Source: Acanthornis magna
Taxonomy: Eukaryota; Chordata; Aves; Passeriformes; Acanthizidae
Length of the DNA: 64,000 bases
Direction of reading: 5' to 3'
Assembly: GCA_036785705.1 (NCBI GenBank)
Contig: JAWUZG010000176.1
Coordinates: forward strand, 62,001 to 126,000
Part shown: positions 1-13,400 of the stretch, piece by piece
How positions within the stretch are numbered: position 1 is the stretch's first letter
Layout: the number at the start of each line of letters is the position of its first letter
Notes under the pieces: model-generated
Told to the model about the DNA's origin: nothing
What the model saw: the letters and a program-made list of their open reading frames with translations, nothing else
The model's database searches: none
Made by a program: the position numbers and the translations under genes

Positions 1-3000
1 CCACAGAAGGGAACCACCTGACTTCCCAGCCCAGGTTATTCTGCACTAAATGAGGGAGATGAGACCTGAGATGAAGTGGGAAGACAAAGAATAAAAAGAA
101 TTAAACATGGCAGAACAGGAAAGTTAGGCAGATATGAGAATGGCACATAATTCAAACAATCCAGCAAAGGGGAAAATGTTTACCATGTGTGCAAGTGCTC
201 AGTGCTACTTTTGTACATGCCAGCTGAACAGTCACAAGCCCCCAAAGCATTCACCAACACAGAAACTGGCACTGAGCAGACCACTGAATTGTTTTTAGCT
301 TCTATAGAAACCACACAAATGGAGGCAGGTGAAATGTTCACCACATTATCTGTGGAAAAGCTTAAAAAGCCATAAGAATCAATATTAAAAGAGTAGCATT
401 AGACCACTTCACATCAGCATTAAGGGGGGAAACACTATGCAAGGAAATAGTCTGAAAGCATATGGGACCCACCAAGCTGGCGAAATACAGAAGCTCCCCC
501 TCCAAGCAGCCAGAAGGGACACTTATTGATACAAAATAATTTTAAAAATGACTCTTGTAAATTCAAGGAAATGGCAATTTTAATTTGTAAGTCTTAAGGA
601 GCTACTCAGATGAAAATCATTCCAACAGAATCAACACAGACCTAATAGAAATTATTAATTAAAAGACAATAAAATTACAGATGTGTTTTAAAAAAAGGTG
701 TTTTCTAAGTTGTACAAGGAATGAAAAATCACCAAAAGATCATAGGAAGGGATGAAACATTCTTTTGCAATATGATGATAAAGAAATGGTTGGAGAATGC
801 AGTTATGCAAAGGACAATATTGAGAACAAAACAGATTTCCTCTGTGTTGTCACTCTCATATCTTACTGATTGCCATTTTTTTTCTACTGACAGTAGATTC
901 AGCTCAGGAATTCAGTGTTACTGGCAAAATTAAAAGAAGTATTTTGAATGAATCTTCCAGAAGCCATCATCTTCAAATAAGGCTATGACATGACTACTCC
1001 TTATTTGAGTTGGAAATGCAAACTAGATTTGATTCTAATCCTAACAGCCACATGCAAAGAAGAAACCACAATGAAAGTGAACATCTAAGTGAAGGCAGTC
1101 AGTTTGGCAAGTCTTGCATGTTAAAATTGAGCACTTTAAGCCACTTGTGGGAGGAAAAGAGTTTTGTTCTCGAAACAAAAAGGGTAGGTATACCATGTTC
1201 TCTCTGTAGTCATCATTCAAATGATGATCTACAGGTCTACGGTTTTGTTGTATTTGCTTCCAAGTATACTCCCAGATCTGAAGGTTCTTGGACATGCTGC
1301 TTTTGTACATGTCTTAAACTAGGTGATATGGAATTCTCTCCCTTATTAAAATAAATTATTTGTTTATTTATAATTTTGTTTCAATTTATTTCTACCTTCT
1401 TCAACTTGAGTGACTTTCACATACATGGTGGCAGTAGCCCAAGGGTGAAAGGCTGACTTTTTCTTTAGTTAGTGATCACTGAATGCAGGAAGATGCTGTA
1501 ACTGAGTCATGAGACAACCTACTCAGTGACAAATATGAGATATTCTGTAGGAGTGTAATTTCAGGAGGAATGATCCTGTGGAACTGGTGCCTCAGCTATA
1601 AATCAGAGCCATGAAGCAAGTAAATCTGAAGAAGAAGCACTAGCTATTTGGATTTTCACAGATCACAACTGACACTGGCCCATCCTCTCCCTAGCCAGGG
1701 GAGGCTGAACATATCTGACAAAGGTGGAGCCATAAAAAATCTAACCCCTTGGCATGACATTGTCCAGCATTAACTGTGACACTTGATGACAGTTGGGTTC
1801 CCCAGGTTATCATATAGGCAGAAAACACACGTCTAATTTCTTATGTCAAAAAGGTTTGAAACTCATAAATACAAAGAAATTTTATTTTCAGGACATGATG
1901 TGGCACCATGGAAGATTTTTCTGCTCATGCAGTGCTTACCACAAGCATAATCAATAACGTTATCCTGTCTTCTTACTCAATAAAGACTTGGAATTTTGCC
2001 TTTTACAGTGTCTTCACAATCCTGAAAATGCTCTGCGTACTCAGGGTGAGCTATTTGTTCTGAAAAAAAATTACAGTTTTTTATAGCTGAACAAAAGTGA
2101 AAAGAATAAATGAAAGTACATCCTCAAGTCAATGTATCCTTGAAATTCTTTACTGATGGGATATGTAAGTGAGGGAGCTCTAAGCCAGAGTACCAAGGAG
2201 TGACATCCAACTCCATGGAATGGCTGTTCTTAGATGTCAGCTGTGAACTTTAAACATACTGTCTTTTACTCATAAAATAGTCAACTAAACTTCTAGCTGG
2301 AAGGAAATTTTCATCCATGACAGATTTCTTTGGACAGACTCAGATATGAAATACCTATTTTCTAGACCTTCAAAAAGATAATGCAGGCTAAAGTATCCTC
2401 ATATTCAATATTCACAAAATTTCAAAGTTGTCTGCTATTAGTAAGTGATTTAAAGTCAGAATAAATTCATATTTTTCATTCCTGTTGAAGTCTGTGCAGG
2501 CAATATTTAGCCCCAGGCTTGTACCTAGGGCTTCTTTCATCCAGAAATTTGAAAGATTTTCTCCTGATGTTCCTACTCTTTGAACATGCTGAACTAGGGG
2601 CTGGAAAAGGTGCAGTAGAAGGTTTGTCTTTCAAAAATAAGGAAAGGGGAAAAGGGCCAAATCTCTGAACTCTAATATGTTCTGAACCAGTAATAATATC
2701 TGAACCAGTAGACTATGTTGATTGCAGAGTAAAATCAATCATGTATGAGAAAGCAGGAAGGCAGAATGACAGGTGGTTAAAAAATCATCAGTCCTCTCAA
2801 ACTTCAGTGTCGTTCAGAGTAAGTTCCTGTTTAGCTATTAGGTGAGAAGATACATGTGAAAAATTTGCTTCTTAAAAAAAATGCCCAAACAAAAAAGCCC
2901 CCAAACAAATGGAAAAAAAATCCGAACAAACTCTCAGCCTACAAGCTTGTTTTCCTTTTCATTATTCTATAGCATATTACAGCTGAGAACCTGGAGATTG

Positions 3001-3327
3001 TATGCACAGGCTGGAATTTATGTTATTGACCAGCTGTGAAGTCCATCATACCATGGTTTCTCAGCTGCCACAAAGTATATAGATATTCTGCAGGAGTGGG
3101 GAGAAAGGCAGAATTGAACACATCACTCTTCAACAAAACAAAAAAATATCCTTCAGCTCTTCTATCTTACGATTTGACATCCATAGTGAACCTGAAATAT
3201 CAAAGAAGGATCATTTGCCAGTGACACAGACGAGTGCCTAAGGCATATTTCAGCACAGGAGAAAATCTGGACCAGGATTTACTTTCTGTGAAGTAAAGCC
3301 ACAGAAGGGATGCTTGCGTGAGCTGCT
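1..3327. other. AT-rich non-coding sequence, no recognisable feature
   Basis: I see no gene, RNA or identifiable transposon here. Open frames are short and overlap each other on both strands, for example around 1010-1354, which is what chance frames look like. There is an A-rich patch near 2870-2930 and a small direct repeat (CTGAACCAGTA twice within 2681-2710). Confidence 0.6.
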
Positions 3328-3908
3328 AACATGGGGGCGGTGGGGGAGTGAGATGTGGTCTCCTGTGTGTTCCGAGAGTGTCCCAATTCCCAGACAGAGC
3401 CTTCTGGCCACTGCATTGGACAATGTGCAGGTACCTCTTCTATCACCCGTGCCGATGGATGGCACAGTTGCACTCACACACCCCAGAGCCTTTGATAAGC
3501 TCAGCATTACCAGGAACAAAGAACTTCAGAGGACCCAAAAGTGTGGATATTCCGGGGATTTATTCCTTGAAGGGATCCAGCAGCGAAAGAGTCACTCTGC
3601 ATGACTGCAGATATAGGGGTCCAGGTCCAATAGGGTTAGGGAGGAGACAAGGAAATACAATGACAACCAATGGGAAGAAGGGAGGAGTGGAGTGTGTGAT
3701 ACAAGAACCAATGAGAGGAAGGGAAGGGAAGGGAAGGGCGGAGTCAGGGATACAACAAACACCAATTAACATAGGAAGATTAGCATAACTAGGGAGAGAC
3801 CACACAATCAACCTCAGAGGGTATTTCACACCTCAGTTGTCCCACCAGTTTGCTGCTGCTCTGGGAACCTCTGGGCTTCTCCGAGATAGTTTCAGCCACC
3901 GCAACAAA
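3328..3908 (-). mobile_element. solo LTR of an avian endogenous retrovirus (family A, copy 1)
   Basis: On the minus strand the element starts near TGTTGCGGTGG and carries a TATA-like CTATATC (about 3610-3616) followed by AATAAA (3559-3564), the usual order in an LTR. It aligns over its whole length with the plus-strand element at 63149-63664, including the CCAAT-like ATTGGTT blocks, the AATAAA region, and the stretch reading GGCTCTGGGGTGTGTG. A 5-bp repeat CTGCT flanks it (3323-3327 and 3909-3913), which supports a single insertion with no internal retroviral genes, i.e. a solo LTR of about 580 bp. A short GGGAA tandem run (about 3720-3738) lies in the U3-like part. The exact termini are uncertain by a few bases because the ends are not a clean TG...CA pair if CTGCT is the duplication. 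The family name is not known to me. Confidence 0.75.
3559..3564 (-). promoter_or_regulatory. LTR polyadenylation signal AATAAA
   Basis: AATAAA on the minus strand lies about 50 bp downstream of a TATA-like sequence. The same signal is at the equivalent place in the sister LTR (63428-63433). Whether it is still used is unknown. Confidence 0.6.
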
Positions 3909-4739
3909 CTGCTGTAACAAATGTTACAGAATCAGCAAAGCACCCCAGAGTGATGACAACATCAAGCAGCTTTTATGGGCCATACTCACTAATTTCTGTT
4001 GAATATAACTAGAGAAACACCTGTGTTAAACAAAATCTAGCTCATCCAGGATGAAAATCTACTATTAAAAATGCACTGAAAAATTCATTCAAGATTGAGG
4101 GAGAAAAGGGGCACTGCTGTAGAACTTGCAAGGCCAGAAGTGTTCTCTCTCATCTGAATCTGAATGGAGGAAATACATATCTCAGAATAGCAGTCTAGGA
4201 CCTCAAGATCATTTTCTTTTGTTAGAAACACTGGAACTTTTTTTTTCTGATGATGCATTCTTTTTTGTGTTCATGCCACATGATATACCTTATTGTGATT
4301 ACACATGACCAAGAAGATAAAAAAGAAACTGCCTGTAAACTCCTGGACTCTGCAGACTCCTAGCTGAACTCCCAGCACCCTAGAAGAGTGAGATAAGATG
4401 CAGTACCTTGCAAAACCTCCAGCATTATCCACTATAGTGGAAGGGTTCAAATTCTTTGTCAATTTCTTCTCTATTTATTTCAGGATATGAGTACTCTGTA
4501 GAGTTCAACATTTTCTATATTTAATTTTCTGATTTGAAAAAACACATCAGTATCCTAAAATTTTAACATTTCTTCAGGAGCTTTAAGTTCTCTGAAAATT
4601 CTTTCCCTCTGGTGATGGAATTACACATTGTTATCATCTACCATATCAAAACAGGCAAAATTATCTGAAGATAACTTTTGAAAGTTATATGAAGCAGCAG
4701 AATGGCCTATTTCAGGAATAGTAAGCTCTCTTCCTTCAT
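3909..4739. other. non-coding sequence between two LTRs
   Basis: The sequence is AT-rich with no recognisable family. No retroviral gag, pol or env reading frame is seen between the LTRs at 3328-3908 and 4740-5410. They belong to different families, so they are not the two ends of one provirus. Confidence 0.55.
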
Positions 4740-5410
4740 TGAAGAAAGGTCTTGCAGTTCCGCCTGATTCGTGGAAAGACTCCACAATTTGTTAAGGTTG
4801 TAAAGTATGTTTATTCCAGCACTGGGGCTCATGGGGGATTGCTCCTTCAAAGGCATTGAGCACCACCAGTGGTACTCCGTCCAGTTTATATCGGGTTACA
4901 GGTTACATATTCATTAAATTGCCCAACACGCTTATTCATATTCATGACCTATTCCCGCTTCATATTATAATGAGCTTCAAAGCAATTTCCATATGCTTGC
5001 ACTTGCGTGGTGCCGCTGGGTGCTCATGGGCAGGGGTCCTGAGATGAAGTAAACGACTCTTCCTCAGGGTTGAACTCTTCACTTTGCCTCCTTGTGCCTG
5101 CTCTCTGGTTCCATGATTTTAGTCCAAACCTTGGTGCCCGTCTCAACCAGTTTGGGGGTCCAGAGAGCAGGAACCGGGCCACAGTTGCTTCCTCTTACAA
5201 TAGTCTTACATCCCGCCCTGCTTTTGGCAAGTGCAACAATATCAAGCAAGCAATATACATTGTTTAGCAAGCGGTTTCACTAAGCACTGCATTCCTTAAC
5301 TCTTCCTTCCCTTGTATCACACCAACATCACTGTTTTCTTTGTCCCGAAACCCAGACAGAGAGGTTTTTGGATATCCCTCTGCAATGTTCTGATGGTTGG
5401 TCCCACAACA
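4740..5410 (-). mobile_element. solo LTR of an avian endogenous retrovirus (family B)
   Basis: Read on the minus strand, the element begins TGTTGTGGGACC and ends CTTTCTTCA, so it has TG...CA termini. It holds TATAAA (4885-4890) and, about 75 bp further on, AATAAA (4810-4815). That spacing and order are those of an LTR promoter and polyadenylation region. It is more GC-rich than its surroundings and about 670 bp long. A possible 4-bp target duplication is TCAT (4736-4739) against TCAC (5411-5414), one mismatch. No retroviral coding sequence lies on either side, so it is probably a solo LTR. Several short open frames on both strands inside it are accidental. Confidence 0.7.
4810..4815 (-). promoter_or_regulatory. 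LTR polyadenylation signal AATAAA (TATAAA at 4885-4890)
   Basis: The minus-strand AATAAA sits downstream of a minus-strand TATAAA within the LTR at 4740-5410. Together they are the strongest evidence for the LTR call and its orientation. Activity cannot be judged from sequence. Confidence 0.6.
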
Positions 5411-8400
5411 TCACAAGTCCAAACTCTTTTCAGTGCGAGCTTTCCATGCCAATGCATTCTCAGATCCTGTTTCTACCTCTTGATCCATGATTATATTAGT
5501 TTGTCATGCTATATTAGAAAAAATATAGATCTGCCTTATGTGTCACGTTATATCCACATCTTTATAACCAGTATCTTTTAATTTTTTTCCAAGATACAGC
5601 TGAAAAATATGTGCCTTCAGTTCACATGTAGAAATGGACAACCTGAGTAAGAAACCTGCCAAACAGATTTTTTTTATATATATATTGTATTTGGTAGGAC
5701 ATCGCTCAGTAAATCATCTTTGATCAGATTCTTCAACTGTCTGTGGCTGATAGAGACTACTTTATCAAAAGCACCTAGAAAGAAGAAATGAATGCTCCTA
5801 ATCTAGGTTGCCTGATAAACATTTTCTTCCTGGCTTCCCCCCTACAATTCAGTCTGGTCAGAATCTGCTTTTAAAAAAACTATTCCTATCTCTCCTAAGT
5901 TCAAAAGGAAATTTGTAGTTTTCTAATGGGACACCAGAGAACTTTCAGTACATCAGAGAACCATGGACCTGAGAAGAACCTGAAAAGACAGAGTTGTTGG
6001 GTAATGATGCTGTTTATGGCCCAATTCCAATTCTCCATATACTCTCTCTTTCTCCTCACCACAACCCCACAGGGTGTCACTGTGGACCTGTCAGGAGATA
6101 AAAACAGGAGACAAGCTTTTTGCAGGAATAGTTTTAGGTGCCATAACTCTTTGACAGAGAAAAGAGCTGTTTGTGTATTCACAGGGGGAAAAAACCCAGA
6201 CAAACTCTCCTGATTTCCTTGCTAAACCTGAAGAAGAAACCACCAGGTCTGGAAATCGAGAGAATAATTTTATTGCCAGGTCACTTGGTGCTGTTTAGTG
6301 CCTTTGGTTGAGACCACAATACAAGAGGAAGATGAAAGATGACAGAATTTTCATGAATGTTGTTAGGAAGTATTGATTCTTAGCAAACCTTATCCTTACC
6401 ATTCATAACCTATGTATCCACATATCTATATCTATATCGATATCTATATCTATATCTATCTATCTAAATTTAAAATATCCATATGCTATATGTAGATTCT
6501 CTGCGTTAAATTGCAGAATTCAATATTTAGTAAATCCAAGCTCTCATCTACCTTCCTGTGAATACTTCTGAATGTTTAAAAACGTCCTTATGATTTACTC
6601 TCAATTTTCCAATCTTCTGGCACCTTAATTAAAAATATTCTCATTAAAATCCATAGATCAGTAAATTAAGTTAAAATCTAGCTATAAAATTTAGACAGGC
6701 TGCATGTTTTGCAAGAAAGAGTAACAGAAAATCCAGAGCTCTTTGAAAGCCTCATGAAGTTCATAACTTCACCTACAATTTAAGACTTCAATTTCTACTA
6801 GTTATTGAGCTTCTTAATAAAATCCTTAGTTTTCAACTATAAGGAAGATTCATGCTTTTTTAACCAACACAACATCATGCTAAACTGTTTTTCACTTAGG
6901 GTGGGAATTTCTGATGTCTGTTAACCCATGGTAGCATCTGGCTTCTTGGCAGGTTTTGCAGACAACTGGCAACTTACAACTAGCATGTCTGTCAGATGGT
7001 AAGGCAGCTGCTGATGGGCTGTGCCTGTATCACTTCCCCAGATATCTTCCATTGTAAAATTCCCATTAACTCTAAAAAGTCTGTGCATCTGTCTGCAAAC
7101 AAATTAACATGTACTTTTATGATACAAAGAGGAGAGATGTGCTTTTTCTGTAACTGACTGTTCTGTACCCTTTTGGTTGAAATGCCATAAATAAGTTATC
7201 ATTGTGCTATATTTTATTTTAGCTGAGATGGGTTCTTCTTTGCAATGTGTCAGTTTCAGTTGCTCTGTTATAATTTTCTGAGGTTGTGAGTTTTTCCTAA
7301 GTGTTTGTATCAGGTATTCTTTGTGTGTAAAAGCTGTAAGATGTTTCACCCTGCCCCTTTGAAACTGCAATGAAAGGGAAAAAACCCAGCTTTGGGCATT
7401 TCATCTTGTTTGTTCTCCAGAGGCAGAGTATCATTACTCATCCATCTATTTGATGTTGAATTGTATGCCAGTGACTGAGACATTTGTCTGTCTGTTACAG
7501 AGTTTAATACTGTCATTGAAGCATTTTTCTCCAGTTTCCTCAAGGCAGAAACTTTTTCTACATTGAGTGATCTTTAGTCTACATCATTGATATTTTTTTT
7601 TCTTTAATATGGACTGAATCTATTTAATTAGGACACACTTTTCATCCCCACGTATTTAGACTGTTAGATAAGAGTGAAAAATTGTGTGACCTTCCTTTTT
7701 ACACGCCATGTGGAAATCACCACAGGACAGATCACTGAACCAAAGAAAGCAAACAGTGCTGGACACTTGCCTTTTCATAAATCTGTGCCTGAGGTCAGTC
7801 TTTATCTTTGCCAGCTATGAAGTCAAGCAGCACGAGGTGCAAACCATCAGAGATGCAAAGGTAGTGACCTTTAGACAGTGCACTGGATTTAGTTCATTTG
7901 TCTTGATTCTCATTGAAAAAGGAATGGTGAAAAGGCATCAAAAAAGCATCTCAAAATGACGTGCCAAGAAATTTATTCTCTGCTTATTTTATCCAGAAAG
8001 AATTCTTTTTAGTAAATCCTTTCTTTTTTTCCAGGCAACCATTTAAATAAAATACCAAATAAGCACAAAAAAATCCAGTTTTCCATCCCCAAAAGCAAAA
8101 ATAGTTTCTTGACACTTATATGGATCTTTTATGCCAGTTCATAGTGGTTGCCAGGTTGATGGAGCCCTGAAATTTGAGAGACAAAAACACACTGTATTAT
8201 CTCAATTTGCTGAATGCCATGAAACCTTCAGGGAGGGGAAATTGCTACCCAAAAGAACTGCCTAAAATATTGACAAATCCTTCTGGTAAAGCTAATTAGT
8301 CTAATAATGCCCGACTAGGCTAAAGAAAAAGAAAAATAACTCTGTGACAATAATGGAACTGGTTGCCTGGGAGAAATACTATTCCTTACTCTCCTGTTTA

Positions 8401-10241
8401 GAAGTAGAATCAAACAGCTCTGAGTTGAGTACTGAAATTCCCAAACTGTGAATCACACCTGTGAAGGAAGATTTCCAGCTACATCTTCTTTGCTGACATA
8501 TATTCAGAAACATTCACATCCATGAGTTACCTTGACATTCCGCTAGAGATTTTAAATGCAAGGCAGGCAGCTACAAATATTTGTCTTTCTGAATTATTTT
8601 GTTTGGTTGTATTTTTTTTGTTTTTTCCCTATAGTCTGCAGAAAGGAGGGCAGGGAGGGAGGGAGCAGAAAGATGGGTGTCCTTTTTTTTTTGTTTGTTT
8701 GCTTTTTGTTTATGAACAATTGGTCAGGAAAGCATCCAGATATGTCTTGATCCATGTAATTTTTTTGGCCCTATTTATCATTAGAATATAGCTCCTTGAT
8801 TATAGAATTCTGATACTATTTACACTCATAAAGATAGATTACATAACAATTTTCATACTCATGTCACAGGATAGTTACTAATTGTTTGAAAGTTTTTAAA
8901 AGATTCACAGAACTAGTCTTCCTAAAAGAAAACATTGTAAAAATCAGTCATTTGACTCTCTTTTAAGGTATGGCTTTCGCCTATCTGTCCTTTTTAAACA
9001 CTTTCAGTATTTTTTCTGCTAGAGACTTGAGGAAAAAGGATCCCCCCAAAAAGACCAGACTGTTCAGAACTCAATAACTTTTCTTACTTTTACCACAAAG
9101 TGTAAATCAGATATTGATTTGGGGCAGTTCTTCTTTTTTACTCATAATTTTCTCAATAAATCTGATGCCAAAGTTTTATTATACTAGAACTGTAAAAAAG
9201 CATCCCTCCCAATTTCCACGTAAGTACAAATCGCTAATAACTCAACTGTTTTGTTTGAAAAGTATAGAAATGTTAATGCTGCAGTACTTTACAAAGCAGT
9301 AACATAACTAGTCAACTAATGTTTGCTTTGGGAGGAGGAATAGCTAAACATTTCTTTTAAATGAAAGGAGGACAAAATTCTGCCCTTGATTCATATTTTG
9401 AATGGAAATTAATTGATGTTATTTTAATTAAATCCTTTCATTATGTCCTCATACTATCTACTTACAAAATAAAAAAAAATACAATTATTCAGAGTAATTA
9501 TTTAAAAATTTATTGAGTGTTGGGGTTTAACCTACTAAGTCCATATATATGCAGGTGTATTTGTGAGATTACTAACATATGATAATTCTGGATACTGTTT
9601 CTACATTGGAGTTTCTATTATAGACTGAGGTCTGTTCTCTTCTGCTTCTTTAAAGACATCATGAGAGTTTACATCCTGAGCCAAACTCTTTCATTCCTTT
9701 CCCCAATTTCAACGGAACCAGAATTCCCAAGCCCAGGGAAGTTTGGTCTTGTAAAGTTTTGTTTGTTATTCATTTGGTTGGTTTTGGAAGATTGTCTGGA
9801 AAGAAATTATTTCTCACAGTGTAATATAAAGGAAAGATTAACAAAGTTCTGTGTTATCACTGTTCACTGTATTGCTGGGAAAAAAATCTAATAAAGTTGG
9901 ACCATAAAAATATTCTTATTACTCTCAATTCTACAGTTTATTTCTCCTCAGTTTTTTATGCCGTGATTTCATTGGCCCTTCAGTTTCCCAAAATGCTGGA
10001 ATTTCCTTTCTTGGAACAAATCAGAGCACCCTCTGACTTAAATGCCTGTTAGTTTTATTTTGTTTTCACTGAAAACAAAATCTTTTTTATAAGGTTGACT
10101 TTTCCCTTCCATGCGCACAGGTAACTGTAATCTGTGATTACCTTCCTGAAAAGATTCTTCTGATGTTTTTTCTGTTTGGGAAAGATGTTCAAGTTAAAAC
10201 AGCAATATATTAAAAAAAAAAAACCAAACCTGAACAAATAC
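5411..10241. other. AT-rich non-coding stretch
   Basis: No gene or large repeat is recognisable. The only structured part is the short ATCTAT microsatellite near 6420-6470. Frames such as 5926-6213 and 8522-8791 have no family features, and the latter is mostly T-rich low-complexity sequence. A TGTTGGGGTTTAACC motif near 9518 faintly recalls an avian LTR end but is too short to call. Confidence 0.55.
6420..6470. repeat. (ATCTAT)n microsatellite, imperfect
   Basis: About 50 bp of TATC/TATATC units is interrupted by one ATCGAT, grading into ATCT repeats at the right end. It is a simple repeat with no wider element seen around it. Confidence 0.85.
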
Positions 10242-10400
10242 CATAGAGTCATAAAATCATAGAAAGGCTCATGTTCAAAGGGACCTTAAAGATCATCTAT
10301 TTCCAACACTTTCCACTAGACCAGGCTGCTCAGACCTCCATCCATCCTGGCCTTAAACACTTCCATGGACTGGACATCGACTTCTCTGGGCAACCTGTGG
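10242..10400 (-). mobile_element. CR1 LINE, 5'-truncated 3' end
   Basis: It begins with the degenerate CATAGAGTCATAAAATCATAG, the reverse complement of the ATTCTATGATTCTATG-type CR1 3' terminus. It continues through the CR1 3'-UTR blocks GGGACCTTAAAGATCATC, CTAGACCAGGCTGCTCAGACC and TTCTCTGGGCAACCTGTG. Similarity fades after about 10400. A weak CR1-like stretch may reach about 10500 (a run resembling the usual TCTTTCAGTTTAAA block). There is no coding capacity. Confidence 0.85.
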
Positions 10401-13400
10401 CAGCATAAATTGTTTCAAATTACTATCTGATTCAAGAGTTATTCAACCAAATTTTTCTCTTATTTTAAACTCTTTCCAGTTTTTAAGTTCAAAGATTTTT
10501 CATACTTTTCACTTAGGCTACCCATCCGGATGACGATACTGATAAATTATTGGCAGTGGATATTTAGGGGGAAAAGAAAATATGTACATGACATTAAATT
10601 CTTCTGATGCATTCTTCTGTCAATCATTGAATTAGGGAAACCTTGATGTGGGGAATCAATGTGCTTGATAGGTGCCATTAAGCTGCTGTTTCAGAAATTG
10701 ATCTAGTCTCTGTTTTACCACTTTTATTTCCTTGACACTCTCATTTGTACCAGTGTAACAAAGTAGCATTGTTTTTTCTATGTTCAATTACTCTTTCCAT
10801 TAAAAAACCATGTCCTTTATGTACCTCACTGATGTATTTTGGAGTTTTTTTGAAATGGGAAAATTATATTTCCCATTCATCATCTATAAAAATTAATGAA
10901 TTTTGTAGACCTATCAGTATTTCTCCTCTGCCTTCTATGTCCTCTCAGAGCTTTGTCTCCTACACTAAAGTAGTCTTTGGAAACATATAAATATGTAATA
11001 TTATGGTAATAACAAAGGGAAAACATTTATGTTATTACAGTTCACCAAATATGTCAGTATGGAAAAACAAGTCACATTAAAGAATATTTTAGATGTAGAA
11101 TATTACATATTCTACATTGGAATATTAAAGAATATTTTAGATCTTAACTATTTATGCAAACAAATCTATTCATATTCCAAATGAAAATTAATGATACATG
11201 AATATTAATATGCTGTTGTTTTATCAGACACAATTTCAATTTGTTGACATTTCCATGCTGTCAAGTTTATCTAAAATGTCTGCTGCTCAAGTGCAATATA
11301 ATTAAAAAATATTTGAAAAATAAGGAAGGTCAGAGATCCTCCTAGTAGTAAAAAAAACGCCCATTTAATAGCTGTATAAAATAATTGCTGGAAAAGCCTT
11401 ATCACTGAGCCCTTTTCTGATAAAAAATAGTTTCCTATAAGTCCAAAGGTCTCATAGAAATATGTGAAATTTATTTCTGTTATAAAAATCTTTATTTACA
11501 TTGATCCAATAAACAAATTAGTAACATTAACATTTTACATATAAATAATATATAATGATAATAGCAAAACATGAATAAAATAATCAAATAAAAACATTCC
11601 ATCAAAGGATTTCAGTACTATCTAAGTTATTATTTTCTAAGTTTAAACTGACAATTCACTGATATTTTTGAGAAAGGATCTTGGAAACCATAGAATAAGC
11701 AATGTCACGAGAGATAGCTTAACTTAATTCTGAGTGCTTCCCTAAAATTTTCAAATTCTCAGTAAGTGTAAACTGCAGCTCAGAATACAACCCCTTTGCT
11801 TTTAAATCACCTTGTTTGCCAGAAGATTAGAATTTACAAAGAAAGGGAAATTGCTTTACACACTGTTGTGATCTCATCAAGAGAGAGAGGAAATTTGTCA
11901 GCACCAGCCCTTCTCCATTTCCAAATGGAATTATAAGTCTGAAAAATCTTGGTACACAATGATACCAAGAAATCACCATTTAGCCTCTTCACATTAACAA
12001 ACAGCTTTAATAATCTTTGTCTCTTCCTCATGGTAATTCTTGAATGAGAAAAATAAATGTGCTACTAAATGTATAATATTTGCCAGTTGTCAGAAAATGG
12101 CAAAATGGAAAGGGAAAAAATTCAAAGTCACTATGGTAATTACAAGCAAAGCTCTATAGTTTTTCTATGAAAACAGTGTATTAATATCAGGTTGCATAGT
12201 ATTAAAATAGCTGTTCAGAAAAACACCCATGTAAAAGCCTGTAATCAGCTACGACTATGCACTGCATTACAGTTATTGCAAAATTGGTACCGGCAACATA
12301 TACTGCTACTTAAAAATACACTCTCCATGTACCATAAACTGAAATATATCTCCTTATCACGTACCCAATGTAACATTGCCAATCTTTTTTAATCAAGGTT
12401 CTAGTTTCCCTTAGTTATCATTTCATACTGAATGTGGTTGTAAATCTAAATGTGTGTTGTTTCACTGTAAATGAAAAGGTAGATGATAATCAGTGGTTCA
12501 TTTTGAGTGGAGAATGGGGAGGAGAGAAGTGATGTTTTATTCAGGTACAACCACATTTTCTATGTCATAACCATCTGCAAAACAGCATTTATATAAGCAC
12601 GTTTTATAGTAAGCTCCAGCATTTACTGGGGAAAGCTTTGGCATCACAACAGGATTTACTCTGTCTCTATCAAGGACAACACACTCACAGAGCAAACAAC
12701 AGTAACCCAGGGATTCCAACTGCAAGAGGAAATACAGGTTGCTATGTAACAATGTGTGTAGGTTTTGCAGCAGCAGATGGACATTTTGAAAGGAATTGAT
12801 GCCCATTTGGCTCTTGTACCTTGCATTGCCAGAAGCTTGAGTTTCAAAGCAAACCAGCCACAAAATGTGTTGAGCTTGTAGAACAAGAGTCTGACCATAC
12901 ATGATCCTTTTCTCTCATCTTTAGGGTCTAGATAATATAATTTACATTCCTACTTCCTCAGAAGTCAAAGCCCCAAAGTACAGGAGACATAACTTTCATC
13001 TCTTCCCTCTGTCATTAAGATTAGTTTCCATTTTCTGAGGCAGAGTCCTGTTGTGAAACATGCACAGTGGACCTCTACAGCTTGTACGGACTGTTTTGAA
13101 ATCCGTGGTTCATGCTGTGACTTTTAAAGTCTATTTCTTTGCTTCCAAAGACGAATAAATTAGTAAGCTTCCTGATCATTAGTGTAGATCTTCTGCATGA
13201 GAGCATTGGAGGAAAGCACAGCCAAAAATGGGAAAATAAAAGAAAACTGAAAGCAGAACAGAGATACAGGGACAGTAGTTGAAACTATTTGTATGCAGCA
13301 TGCATTTAAATGACCAGGTAGACATCAATTTGACAATTATAAAAATGCCAAAATTCAAAAATTCTTGTGTTCAATTTCTTGGCTATGTACTTGTAAGTTT

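Noticed and set aside
3328..5410. A provirus with LTRs at 3328-3908 and 4740-5410
   Set aside because: The two LTRs are unrelated in sequence and the 830 bp between them carries no retroviral genes.
9518..9536. TGTTGGGGTTTAACC as an LTR end
   Set aside because: Too short, with no supporting LTR blocks on either side.
12537..12902. 121-codon minus-strand Cys/Leu-rich frame
   Set aside because: The Cys residues show no regular spacing of a known knot or zinc finger; a second overlapping frame in the same place suggests chance.
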